From contig NZ_JAHVDV010000008.1 of NCBI RefSeq assembly GCF_051486985.1, positions 62,001 through 126,000 of the forward strand: a DNA stretch of 64,000 nt, in the 5' to 3' direction. Positions within the stretch are counted from its first letter, which is position 1. Each line of letters begins with the position of its first letter. The notes below the pieces were generated by a model. That model was not told the DNA's origin and ran no database searches. It saw only the letters and a program-made list of their open reading frames with translations. The stretch comes from CBFFRJ01 sp051486985 (GTDB taxonomy: Bacteria > Pseudomonadota > Gammaproteobacteria > Enterobacterales > Enterobacteriaceae). This document shows positions 8,842-17,022 of this stretch, piece after piece. A program made the translations under genes and the position numbers.

Positions 8842-9471
8842 ATGACAGGTAAAAAGCGTTCTGCCAGCTCGAGTCGCTGGCTTCAGGAACACTTTAGCGA
8901 TAAATATGTTCAAGAGGCACAGAAAAAGGGGTTACGTTCCCGTGCCTGGTTTAAACTTGATGAAATACAGCAAAGTGACAAACTTTTTAAGCCGGGAATG
9001 ACCGTAGTCGATCTCGGCGCTGCGCCCGGCGGTTGGTCTCAATATGCCGTGACGCAAATCGGTGGGACGGGCCGCATTATCGCTTGCGATCTTTTACCTA
9101 TGGATCCAATCGTTGGTGTGGACTTCCTCCAGGGCGATTTTCGTGATGAATTAGTCCTTAAAGCGTTACTGGATCGTGTCGGTGACAATAAAGTACAAGT
9201 TGTCATGTCTGATATGGCACCAAACATGAGCGGTACCCCGGCAGTTGATATTCCCCGGTCGATGTACCTGGTTGAACTGGCACTGGGAATGTGTAGGGAT
9301 GTGCTGGCACCAGGCGGTAGTTTTTTAGTGAAAGTGTTTCAGGGCGAAGGATTTGATGAGTACCTAAGAGAAATTCGCTCTCTGTTTACGAAGGTGAAAG
9401 TTCGTAAGCCGGACTCTTCTCGTGCCCGTTCACGCGAAGTGTACATTGTAGCGACCGGGCGAAAACTATAG
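8842..9471 (+). CDS. rlmE: 23S rRNA U2552 2'-O-methyltransferase RlmE (FtsJ)
   Basis: RlmE methylates U2552 in the A loop of 23S rRNA late in 50S assembly and is a heat-shock protein in E. coli. The 209-residue product has the family length. Catalytic Lys38 lies in RAWFKLDE, the SAM-binding motif is DLGAAPGGWSQYA at about 58-70, and the second acidic motif is SDMAPNMSG near 123. Only 46 bases separate it from ftsH, and the pair is co-transcribed in E. coli from a sigma-32 promoter; I did not find a clear sigma-32 box. Confidence 0.96.
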   Translation: MTGKKRSASSSRWLQEHFSDKYVQEAQKKGLRSRAWFKLDEIQQSDKLFKPGMTVVDLGAAPGGWSQYAVTQIGGTGRIIACDLLPMDPIVGVDFLQGDFRDELVLKALLDRVGDNKVQVVMSDMAPNMSGTPAVDIPRSMYLVELALGMCRDVLAPGGSFLVKVFQGEGFDEYLREIRSLFTKVKVRKPDSSRARSREVYIVATGRKL

Positions 9472-9517
9472 TAACCTGCCGCTGTTTTTAACACAGTTGT
9501 AATATGAGGTTAATCCC

Positions 9518-11458
9518 TTGAGTGACATGGCGAAAAACCTAATACTCTGGCTGGTCATTGCCGTCGTGCTGATGTCAGTATTCCAGAGCTTTGGGCCCAG
9601 CGAGTCTAATGGCCGTAAGGTGGATTACTCTACCTTCCTGCAAGAGGTCAATCAGGACCAGGTTCGCGAAGCGCGTATCAACGGACGTGAGATCAACGTT
9701 ACCAAGAAAGATAGTAACCGTTACACGACTTACATCCCGGTTAACGATCCGAAACTGCTTGATAACCTTTTGACTAAAAACGTCAAAGTGGTTGGCGAGC
9801 CGCCGGAAGAGCCTAGCCTGCTGACTTCCATCTTTATCTCCTGGTTCCCGATGCTGTTGCTGATTGGGGTCTGGATATTCTTTATGCGCCAAATGCAGGG
9901 CGGCGGTGGCAAAGGTGCCATGTCGTTCGGTAAGAGCAAGGCGCGTATGCTCACTGAAGATCAGATTAAAACCACTTTTGCTGACGTTGCAGGCTGTGAC
10001 GAAGCAAAAGAAGAAGTGGGTGAGCTCGTTGAATATCTGCGTGAGCCAAGCCGCTTCCAGAAGCTGGGTGGTAAAATCCCTAAAGGCGTTCTGATGGTCG
10101 GCCCTCCGGGTACAGGTAAAACCCTGCTCGCAAAAGCTATCGCGGGTGAAGCGAAGGTGCCGTTCTTTACCATCTCCGGTTCTGACTTTGTGGAAATGTT
10201 TGTTGGTGTCGGTGCATCTCGTGTGCGTGACATGTTCGAACAGGCCAAGAAAGCGGCGCCGTGCATCATCTTTATCGATGAAATCGACGCCGTAGGTCGC
10301 CAGCGTGGTGCGGGCCTGGGTGGCGGTCATGATGAGCGTGAACAAACGCTGAACCAGATGCTGGTTGAGATGGATGGTTTCGAGGGCAACGAAGGCATTA
10401 TCGTGATTGCCGCGACTAACCGTCCGGACGTGCTTGACCCTGCGCTTCTGCGTCCAGGCCGCTTCGACCGTCAGGTTGTGGTTGGCTTGCCGGATGTCCG
10501 CGGTCGTGAGCAAATCCTGAAAGTGCATATGCGTCGCGTCCCACTGTCTCCGGACATTGATGCTGCGATCATCGCACGTGGTACGCCTGGCTTCTCCGGT
10601 GCCGATCTGGCGAACCTGGTAAACGAAGCAGCCCTGTTTGCTGCGCGCGGAAACAAGCGTGTGGTATCGATGGTTGAGTTCGAGAAAGCGAAAGACAAAA
10701 TCATGATGGGTGCGGAACGTCGCTCCATGGTGATGACGGAAGCGCAGAAAGAGTCCACGGCTTATCACGAAGCAGGCCACGCCATTATTGGTCGCCTGGT
10801 ACCGGAACATGATCCTGTACACAAAGTGACGATTATTCCACGCGGTCGTGCGCTGGGTGTGACCTTCTTCCTGCCAGAGGGCGATGCTATCAGCGCCAGC
10901 CGTCAGAAGCTGGAAAGCCAGATTTCGACCCTGTACGGTGGTCGTCTGGCAGAGGAGATCATCTACGGTGCGGAACATGTTTCTACCGGTGCGTCCAACG
11001 ATATTAAAGTGGCGACTAACCTGGCGCGTAACATGGTGACTCAATGGGGCTTCTCTGACAAACTCGGTCCGCTGCTGTATGCGGAAGAAGAGGGTGAAGT
11101 TTTCCTGGGCCGTTCTGTAGCGAAAGCCAAACATATGTCCGATGAAACAGCGCGTATCATCGATCAGGAAGTGAAATCGCTTATCGAGCGTAACTATGCT
11201 CGTGCTCGTCAAATCCTGAATGACAATATGGACATCCTGCATGCGATGAAAGATGCGCTGATGAAGTACGAGACCATTGATGCTCCGCAAATTGATGATC
11301 TCATGGCGCGCCGTGACGTTCGTCCGCCTGCTGGCTGGGAAGATCCCGGTACCAGCAATTCTGACAGTAATGGTACGCCTCGTGCGCCACGTCCTGTTGA
11401 TGAACCACGTACGCCGAATCCAGGTAATACGATGTCAGAACAGCTGGGTGATAAATAA
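9518..11458 (+). CDS. ftsH: Membrane AAA+ zinc metalloprotease FtsH
   Basis: FtsH is the essential inner-membrane ATP-dependent protease that controls LpxC, sigma-32 and damaged membrane proteins. Seen in order: a first membrane helix (about 8-25), a periplasmic domain, a second helix (about 100-122), an AAA+ module with Walker A GPPGTGKT near 198 and Walker B IIFIDEID, the second region of homology RPGRFDRQ, and the zinc site HEAGH near 417. Two starts are possible: TTG at 9518 (646 residues), with an ATGAGG ribosome site nine bases upstream, or ATG at 9527 (643 residues). The TTG is better placed. Confidence 0.97.
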   Translation: MSDMAKNLILWLVIAVVLMSVFQSFGPSESNGRKVDYSTFLQEVNQDQVREARINGREINVTKKDSNRYTTYIPVNDPKLLDNLLTKNVKVVGEPPEEPSLLTSIFISWFPMLLLIGVWIFFMRQMQGGGGKGAMSFGKSKARMLTEDQIKTTFADVAGCDEAKEEVGELVEYLREPSRFQKLGGKIPKGVLMVGPPGTGKTLLAKAIAGEAKVPFFTISGSDFVEMFVGVGASRVRDMFEQAKKAAPCIIFIDEIDAVGRQRGAGLGGGHDEREQTLNQMLVEMDGFEGNEGIIVIAATNRPDVLDPALLRPGRFDRQVVVGLPDVRGREQILKVHMRRVPLSPDIDAAIIARGTPGFSGADLANLVNEAALFAARGNKRVVSMVEFEKAKDKIMMGAERRSMVMTEAQKESTAYHEAGHAIIGRLVPEHDPVHKVTIIPRGRALGVTFFLPEGDAISASRQKLESQISTLYGGRLAEEIIYGAEHVSTGASNDIKVATNLARNMVTQWGFSDKLGPLLYAEEEGEVFLGRSVAKAKHMSDETARIIDQEVKSLIERNYARARQILNDNMDILHAMKDALMKYETIDAPQIDDLMARRDVRPPAGWEDPGTSNSDSNGTPRAPRPVDEPRTPNPGNTMSEQLGDK

Positions 11459-11491
11459 GTTACCCGCTGTTGATGATCGGTTCTGCTGATG

Positions 11492-11528
11492 AAACCCCGG
11501 GGTGCATGCTCCGGGGTTTTTCTTTTTT
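11492..11528 (+). terminator. Rho-independent terminator after ftsH
   Basis: The stem AAACCCCGG / CCGGGGTTT with a GGTGCATGCT loop is followed by TTCTTTTTT. It ends the rlmE-ftsH transcript and lies 24 bases before the folP start. Confidence 0.85.
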
Positions 11529-11551
11529 GACTTATTAAACCAGGTTCAACC

Positions 11552-12400
11552 ATGAAACTTCATGCACAGGGCACCGCCCTCGATCTTTCGCATCCGCACG
11601 TAATGGGAATTTTGAATGTTACGCCAGACTCATTTTCGGATGGTGGCACACACAACACGCTGATTGATGCGGTGAAGCACGCTAATTTGATGATCAATGC
11701 AGGCGCTACGATTGTTGATATTGGCGGGGAATCGACCCGACCCGGCGCGGCGGATGTCAGCGTAGAAGAGGAGCTGGAGCGGGTTATCCCGGTGGTTGAA
11801 GCTATTGCTCAACGTTTTGAAGTCTGGATTTCAGTGGATACATCCAAACCTGAAGTGATCAAAGAATCAGCCAGGGTTGGGGCTCATATTATCAATGATA
11901 TTCGTTCATTGTCACAGCCGGGGGCGCTGGAAGCAGCCGCGCAAACCGGTTTGCCCGTCTGTCTGATGCATATGCAGGGAGAGCCCCGGACGATGCAGGA
12001 GGCACCTCGCTATAAGGACGTCTTCGCTGAGGTAAACCAGTACTTTATTGACCAGATTGCACGTTGTGAACAGGCGGGTATCTCAAAAGAGAAATTGTTG
12101 CTCGACCCGGGATTTGGTTTCGGTAAGAATCTCTCCCACAACTATGCGCTGCTCGCCCGTCTGGCTGAATTTCATCATTTTGACCTACCGCTGCTTGTTG
12201 GAATGTCGCGTAAAACGATGGTAGGTCAGTTGTTGAACGTAGGACCTACAGAGCGACTAAACGGCAGCCTGGCCTGTGCCGTGATTGCGGCGATGCAGGG
12301 CGCGCATATTATTCGGGTTCATGATGTAAAAGAGACGGTCGAAGCCATGCGGGTGGTCGAAGCCACATTGTCAGCGAAGGAAAAGAAACGCTATGAGTAA
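11552..12400 (+). CDS. folP: Dihydropteroate synthase FolP
   Basis: FolP joins 4-aminobenzoate to dihydropterin pyrophosphate in folate synthesis and is the target of sulfonamides. The 282-residue chromosomal enzyme has the signature GILNVTPDSFSDGG near residue 20, GGESTRPGA near 58, and the C-terminal phosphate-binding region RVHDV. The length equals E. coli DHPS, and nothing suggests an acquired sul-type gene. Its last eight bases overlap glmM, implying translational coupling. Confidence 0.96.
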   Translation: MKLHAQGTALDLSHPHVMGILNVTPDSFSDGGTHNTLIDAVKHANLMINAGATIVDIGGESTRPGAADVSVEEELERVIPVVEAIAQRFEVWISVDTSKPEVIKESARVGAHIINDIRSLSQPGALEAAAQTGLPVCLMHMQGEPRTMQEAPRYKDVFAEVNQYFIDQIARCEQAGISKEKLLLDPGFGFGKNLSHNYALLARLAEFHHFDLPLLVGMSRKTMVGQLLNVGPTERLNGSLACAVIAAMQGAHIIRVHDVKETVEAMRVVEATLSAKEKKRYE

Positions 12401-13730
12401 TCGCAAATATTTTGGTACCGATGGCATTCGTGGTCGCGTGGGCGATGCCCCGATCACCCCCGATTTTGTATTAAAGTTAGGCTGGGCGGCGGGCAAAGTG
12501 CTGGCACGGCACGGCTCACGCAAAATCATTATCGGCAAAGACACCCGTATTTCTGGCTATATGCTTGAATCAGCTTTGGAAGCTGGGCTTGCAGCTGCCG
12601 GACTGTCTGCTTCGTTTACAGGCCCTATGCCGACGCCGGCTGTGGCCTACCTGACCCGCACCTTCCGTGCTGAAGCCGGTATCGTTATCTCTGCCTCACA
12701 CAACCCGTTTTATGATAATGGCATCAAGTTCTTCTCCATCGACGGCACGAAATTACCGGATGCGGTCGAAGAAGCGATTGAAGCCGAAATGGAAAAAGAG
12801 CTCACCTGCGTGGATTCTGCAGAGCTTGGCAAAGCAAGCCGTATCGTTGATGCGGCTGGTCGTTACATTGAATTTTGCAAAGCCACCTTTCCAAATGAGC
12901 TAAACCTCAATGCTCTCAAAATCGTTGTCGACTGCGCCAACGGTGCGACGTACCACATTGCGCCGAGCGTGTTCCGTGAGCTCGGTGCGAAGGTAATTGC
13001 TATGGGATGCGAGCCAGATGGCGTCAACATCAATGAAGAGGTAGGGGCGACCGACGTTCGCGCCTTACAGGCTCGTGTTGTTGCAGAGAAAGCCGATCTT
13101 GGGATAGCTTTCGACGGCGATGGCGATCGGGTCATCATGGTCGATCATGAAGGAAATAAGGTCGATGGCGATCAGATCCTCTACATCATCGCGCGTGAAG
13201 GGTTGCGTCAGGGGCAACTACGTGGCGGCGCTGTCGGGACGTTGATGAGTAACATGGGGCTTGAGCTGGCGTTAAAACAGCTGGGCATTCCCTTTACCCG
13301 CGCAAAAGTGGGCGACCGTTACGTCATGGAGAAGATGCAGGAAAAAGGCTGGCGCATTGGTGCAGAAAATTCCGGGCATGTCATCTTGCTCGATAAAACC
13401 ACGACGGGTGATGGCATTGTTGCCGGGTTGCAAGTCGTTGCCGCAATGGTACGTAACCACATGACATTGCATGACCTGTGTAGTGGAATGAAAATGTTTC
13501 CGCAGATTCTGGTAAATGTACATTACACCGCAGGCAGCGACGATCCGCTTGAAACCGAGTCCGTAAAAGCTGTTACGGCTGAAGTGGAAGCGGCTCTGGG
13601 AAATCGTGGTCGCGTTCTGCTGCGAAAATCCGGAACCGAGCCCCTTATTCGCGTTATGGTCGAAGGTGAGGACGAAGCTCTGGTTGTGGATTATGCAAAC
13701 CGTATTGCCGATGCCGTTAAGGCCGTTTAA
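12393..13730 (+). CDS. glmM: Phosphoglucosamine mutase GlmM
   Basis: GlmM converts glucosamine-6-P to glucosamine-1-P for UDP-GlcNAc synthesis, supplying MurA and LPS. The 445-residue product has the phosphoserine loop SASHNPF with Ser102, the metal loop DGDGDR near 243, and the C-terminal phosphate loop RKSGTEPLIRV near 410. The start overlaps the end of folP by eight bases, the same arrangement as E. coli. Confidence 0.97.
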   Translation: MSNRKYFGTDGIRGRVGDAPITPDFVLKLGWAAGKVLARHGSRKIIIGKDTRISGYMLESALEAGLAAAGLSASFTGPMPTPAVAYLTRTFRAEAGIVISASHNPFYDNGIKFFSIDGTKLPDAVEEAIEAEMEKELTCVDSAELGKASRIVDAAGRYIEFCKATFPNELNLNALKIVVDCANGATYHIAPSVFRELGAKVIAMGCEPDGVNINEEVGATDVRALQARVVAEKADLGIAFDGDGDRVIMVDHEGNKVDGDQILYIIAREGLRQGQLRGGAVGTLMSNMGLELALKQLGIPFTRAKVGDRYVMEKMQEKGWRIGAENSGHVILLDKTTTGDGIVAGLQVVAAMVRNHMTLHDLCSGMKMFPQILVNVHYTAGSDDPLETESVKAVTAEVEAALGNRGRVLLRKSGTEPLIRVMVEGEDEALVVDYANRIADAVKAV

Positions 13731-13746
13731 CCTAAGTTAAGTGTCT

Positions 13747-13773
13747 AAAAAGGCGGCTTTTGCCGCCTTTTTT
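13747..13773 (+). terminator. Rho-independent terminator after glmM
   Basis: AAAAAGGCGGC-TTTT-GCCGCCTTTTTT lies 17 bases after the glmM stop codon and separates it from the secG promoter region. Confidence 0.85.
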
Positions 13774-13957
13774 ATGCGCAAACAAAGCGTTTTTGCTGTT
13801 TTTTTCCGCACTTGATACAATGCGCTAAAATTGCCCTTGCGAAGGTCATTCGCTTTGGTTAGTATTCACACCCGCTTCTAGTGGGAAACGCTAACAGCCC
13901 CGCTTTAATTGGTTTGAAGCATTGAGATGCGGCAACACCGCAAGGAACAGGTTGATT

Positions 13958-14290
13958 ATGTACGAAGCTCTTTTAGTTATTTTCCTTATTGTGGCAATTA
14001 GCCTGGTTGGTATGATCATGCTGCAACAAGGTAAAGGCGCTGATATGGGAGCCTCATTTGGTGCAGGCGCTTCGGGTACGCTGTTCGGTTCAAGTGGTTC
14101 TGGTAACTTCATGACCCGTACAACAGGTATTCTGGGCACACTGTTCTTCATCATCAGCCTGGTGTTGGGCAACATCAATACCAACAAAACCAATAAAGGA
14201 AGTGAATGGGAAACGCTGAATGCGCCGGCTAAAGTCGAGCAAAGTCAGCCAGCCGCTCCGGTACAGCCGAGCAGTGATATCCCTAAATAA
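13958..14290 (+). CDS. secG: Preprotein translocase subunit SecG
   Basis: SecG is the small third subunit of the SecYEG channel. The 110-residue product has two transmembrane helices (about 2-22 and 52-74) flanking a cytosolic glycine/serine-rich loop (GASGTLFGSSGSGNF), and an Ala/Pro/Gln-rich tail. The start at 13958 gives MYEALLVIFLIVA as in E. coli; an ATG at 13928 would add 12 residues outside the family. tRNA-Leu begins 11 bases after its stop codon, so the two are probably on one transcript. Confidence 0.95.
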   Translation: MYEALLVIFLIVAISLVGMIMLQQGKGADMGASFGAGASGTLFGSSGSGNFMTRTTGILGTLFFIISLVLGNINTNKTNKGSEWETLNAPAKVEQSQPAAPVQPSSDIPK

Positions 14291-14301
14291 GAAGTAGTCG
14301 T

Positions 14302-14388
14302 GCTGAGGTGGTGGAATTGGTAGACACGCTACCTTGAGGTGGTAGTGCCCTAACGGGCTTGTGGGTTCGAGTCCCATCCTCAGTACCA
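14302..14388 (+). tRNA. leuU: tRNA-Leu (anticodon GAG)
   Basis: The 87-base sequence folds as a class II tRNA with a long variable arm and encoded CCA end. The acceptor stem GCTGAGG pairs with CCTCAGT, including a G1-U72 wobble as in E. coli leuU. The anticodon stem CTACC / GGTAG encloses the loop TTGAGGT, giving anticodon GAG, which reads CUC and CUU. The T arm contains GTGGGTTCGAGTCCCAT. It is immediately downstream of secG and followed by a terminator. Confidence 0.97.
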
Positions 14389-14399
14389 ATATTCCGAAA

Positions 14400-14428
14400 A
14401 AAAGACGCTGAAAAGCGTCTTTTTTTTG
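14400..14428 (+). terminator. Rho-independent terminator after tRNA-Leu
   Basis: AAAGACGCT-GAAA-AGCGTCTTTTTTTT forms a strong stem with a long T run, 12 bases after the tRNA CCA. Confidence 0.88.
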
Positions 14429-14487
14429 CCTGTCATTTAGCAAACCGCACCTGTTCAACGCATTGTTAATGCCGCTCACTTACAGGC

Positions 14488-14513
14488 CAAAAAAAAGCCG
14501 CTTTCGCGGCTTT
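14488..14513 (-). terminator. Rho-independent terminator of argG
   Basis: Read on the minus strand, the stem AAGCCGC-GAAA-GCGGCTT is followed by a run of T. It lies just downstream of the argG stop codon. Confidence 0.85.
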
Positions 14514-14531
14514 CCAGTTTTTGTTTAAAGC

Positions 14532-15875
14532 TTACTTTGCTTTATTTTCCAGGTTCTCTACCTGCGGTAGCCCTGTTGCTGAAGAAGCGGAAAGCAGGCC
14601 CGACTGAGCGTAACCAAACAGCTTCTCACGGGTATCGGTAATGTCCAGGTTACGCATGGTCAACTGACCAATACGGTCGTCTGGCGAGAAGACGGACTCA
14701 CCTTTTTCCATCGTCAGACGTTCTGCTTTGTAGGTCAGGTTATCTGAGACCGTATTCAGGATGGAATAATCATTGCCACGACGCAGTTCCAGTGTGACTT
14801 CACCAGTAATTGCGCTTGCTACCCAACGCTGAAGCGCATCACGCAGCATCAGTGCCTGAGAGTCAAACCAGCGACCCTGATACAGGAGACGGCCTAACTG
14901 ACGACCGTGCGCGTGATACTGCTCAATCGTATCTTCGTTATGAATGCCGGTCAGCAGACGTTCATAAGCAATGTGCAGCAGCGCCATCCCCGGGGCTTCG
15001 TAAATACCGCGGCTTTTCGCTTCGATAATACGGTTTTCAATCTGATCGCTCATGCCAAGACCATGACGGCCACCAATACGGTTAGCTTCCATCATCAGTT
15101 CAACATCGTCGCTGAAGGTTTGGCCATTCAGCGCCACCGGATGGCCCTTCTCGAAACGGATGGTGACTTCTTCTGCCGGGATCTTCACGTTCTCATCCCA
15201 GAATTTAACGCCCATGATCGGATTAACGATTTTAACGCTGGAATTCAGAAACTCTAAATCCTTGGCTTCATGGGTCGCGCCGAGCATGTTTGAGTCGGTG
15301 GAGTATGCTTTTTCAACAGACATCTTGTAGTCGAAACCACATTCAATCATAAATTCGGACATTTCCTGACGGCCGCCGAGTTCATCAATGAAATCGGTGT
15401 CGAGCCAGGGTTTATAAATTTTCAGTTCAGCGTTGGTCAGTAAGCCATAGCGGTAGAAACGCTCGATATCATTGCCTTTATAGGTGCTACCGTCGCCCCA
15501 AATGTTAACGCCATCCTCTTTCATGGCCGCAACCAGCATCGTTCCGGTGACCGCACGTCCTAATGGCGTGGTGTTAAAATAGGTCAGGCCACCTGTTGTG
15601 TTATGGAATGCACCACACTGGATGGCAGCAATCCCTTCAGCTACAAGCTGCTTACGGCAGTCGATCAGGCGGGCATTCTCCGCGCCATATTCTTTCGCAC
15701 GACGAGGAATGGCGTCATAGTCGTCTTCGTCCGGCTGACCCAGATTCGCGGTATAGGCGTAAGGAACGGCACCTTTTTTGCGCATCCACAGCAGCGCTGC
15801 GCTGGTATCCAGTCCACCTGAAAAAGCGATACCGATACGTTGACCTACCGGCAGATGCTTGAGAATTGTCGTCAT
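14532..15875 (-). CDS. argG: Argininosuccinate synthase ArgG
   Basis: ArgG condenses citrulline and aspartate with ATP to argininosuccinate, the penultimate step of arginine synthesis. The 447-residue product is of the longer enteric type. The N-terminal ATP-pyrophosphatase P-loop IAFSGGLDTSAA lies near residues 15-26. It is divergent from the tRNA-fMet/rimP operon. Two candidate ArgR boxes lie about 90-125 bases upstream of the start, so arginine repression is likely. The E. coli gene yhbX, usually nearby, is absent from the window. Confidence 0.97.
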   Translation of the reverse strand: MTTILKHLPVGQRIGIAFSGGLDTSAALLWMRKKGAVPYAYTANLGQPDEDDYDAIPRRAKEYGAENARLIDCRKQLVAEGIAAIQCGAFHNTTGGLTYFNTTPLGRAVTGTMLVAAMKEDGVNIWGDGSTYKGNDIERFYRYGLLTNAELKIYKPWLDTDFIDELGGRQEMSEFMIECGFDYKMSVEKAYSTDSNMLGATHEAKDLEFLNSSVKIVNPIMGVKFWDENVKIPAEEVTIRFEKGHPVALNGQTFSDDVELMMEANRIGGRHGLGMSDQIENRIIEAKSRGIYEAPGMALLHIAYERLLTGIHNEDTIEQYHAHGRQLGRLLYQGRWFDSQALMLRDALQRWVASAITGEVTLELRRGNDYSILNTVSDNLTYKAERLTMEKGESVFSPDDRIGQLTMRNLDITDTREKLFGYAQSGLLSASSATGLPQVENLENKAK

Positions 15876-15961
15876 AAAATAAATCCCTGCTTGATAAACC
15901 TATGGAGAGAGACTTAACAGCCACGCCATGATGTTTTTAAACCAGCCACGATAAGAATATT

Positions 15962-15999
15962 AGTGAATGGTTATGCAAAATAAATGAGTTTTCATTTAA
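15962..15999 (-). promoter_or_regulatory. Tandem ArgR boxes upstream of argG
   Basis: Two imperfect 18-base palindromes of ARG-box type lie side by side with a short gap: one around TGAATGGTTATGCA (15964-15977), the second around AATGAGTTTTCATT (15983-15996). Paired boxes a few bases apart are the normal hexameric ArgR target. The strand is given for the argG direction. The assignment is by resemblance to the known consensus. Confidence 0.65.
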
Positions 16000-16135
16000 A
16001 CATCTTTTAACGGCGACAGGAAGAGAAGAGTACTATTTTCAGTGCTAAATTAGCATGGATTACCGTTGCATAATGAGCAAGGCGCCTGGTCAGGTGATTC
16101 TTAAACCATGCGCATAACGGGCAAACTGCATGTGG

Positions 16136-16165
16136 TTGACAGTGACTGAGGTTTATCAATATAAT
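16136..16165 (+). promoter_or_regulatory. Sigma-70 promoter of the tRNA-fMet/rimP-nusA-infB operon
   Basis: A near-perfect consensus promoter: TTGACA at 16136-16141 and TATAAT at 16160-16165 with an 18-base spacer. The predicted start is about 85 bases before the tRNA. It faces away from argG. Confidence 0.8.
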
Positions 16166-16256
16166 AGACGCTGATTTTACGTCCCGTCTTCGGTACCAAA
16201 TCCCAGCATTATTTGCAAATCTTCTGCTAACCGAGTAGAATTTGCCACGTTTCAGG

Positions 16257-16333
<77 letters not shown>

Positions 16334-16457
16334 CTTTCCCGAAGTGTTCTTTTTCAAATATACTATGAAGACTTTATGCCTTCGTCGCTGGATTTGAAAA
16401 AAATACTCCCGGAAGGTTCTCCAGGTCGCAGTTGCGACTTTAGGGTTCAGTTATTTA

Positions 16458-16482
16458 AAGCCCCGATTTATCGGGGTTTTTT
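16458..16482 (+). terminator. Terminator/attenuator between tRNA-fMet and rimP
   Basis: AAAGCCCCGAT-TTA-TCGGGGTTTTTT lies 125 bases after the tRNA and 60 bases before rimP. In E. coli such leader terminators allow tRNA to be made in excess of the downstream mRNA, with read-through giving rimP-nusA-infB. Confidence 0.8.
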
Positions 16483-16541
16483 GTTATCTGACTACGAAAT
16501 AACTGGGCTATATGCCCTTTTTTTATGTCTTGGGGGTGGGC

Positions 16542-16994
16542 TTGTCCACATTAGAGCAAAAATTAACAGAGATGATCACTGCACCAGTCGAAGCACTGGG
16601 CTATGAACTGGTTGGCATTGAATTTGTGCGTAGTCGCACATCTACGTTGCGCATCTATATTGATAGTGAAAATGGCATCACTGTTGAAGATTGTGCTGAT
16701 GTAAGCCACCAGGTCAGTGCAGTGATGGATGTTGAAGATCCCATCACGGTAGCTTACAACCTGGAAGTGTCCTCACCAGGTCTTGAGCGTCCTTTATTTA
16801 CGGCGGAACACTACGAGCGTTTTACGGGCAACGAAGTGACACTGGTCCTGCGTATGGCGGTACAAAACCGTCGTAAGTGGCAGGGCATTATCAAAAGTGT
16901 CGATGGCGAGATGATCACCGTTACGGTCGAAGGTAAAGATGAAGTGTTCGCATTGAGCAACATTCAGAAAGCGAACCTGGTCCCCCACTTTTAA
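16542..16994 (+). CDS. rimP: Ribosome maturation factor RimP
   Basis: RimP helps 30S assembly, binding early with uS12 and uS5. I chose the TTG at 16542, which gives 150 residues (LSTLEQKLTEM...), the E. coli length; GTG at 16536 would add two residues. The purine-rich GGGGGTGGG upstream serves as the ribosome site. The N-terminal alpha/beta domain contains GIEFVRSRTSTLRIYID and CADVSHQVS; the C-terminal SH3-like domain ends KANLVPHF. It is followed by nusA after 28 bases. Confidence 0.94.
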   Translation: MSTLEQKLTEMITAPVEALGYELVGIEFVRSRTSTLRIYIDSENGITVEDCADVSHQVSAVMDVEDPITVAYNLEVSSPGLERPLFTAEHYERFTGNEVTLVLRMAVQNRRKWQGIIKSVDGEMITVTVEGKDEVFALSNIQKANLVPHF

Positions 16995-17022
16995 CAGTCT
17001 GGATTGAGGTGAAAGGCCCCCG

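Noticed and set aside
9575..11290. A 571-codon frame antisense to ftsH
   Set aside because: Long antisense frames are common opposite GC-rich, codon-biased genes; the His/Arg/Thr-rich translation resembles no protein and the sense strand is clearly ftsH.
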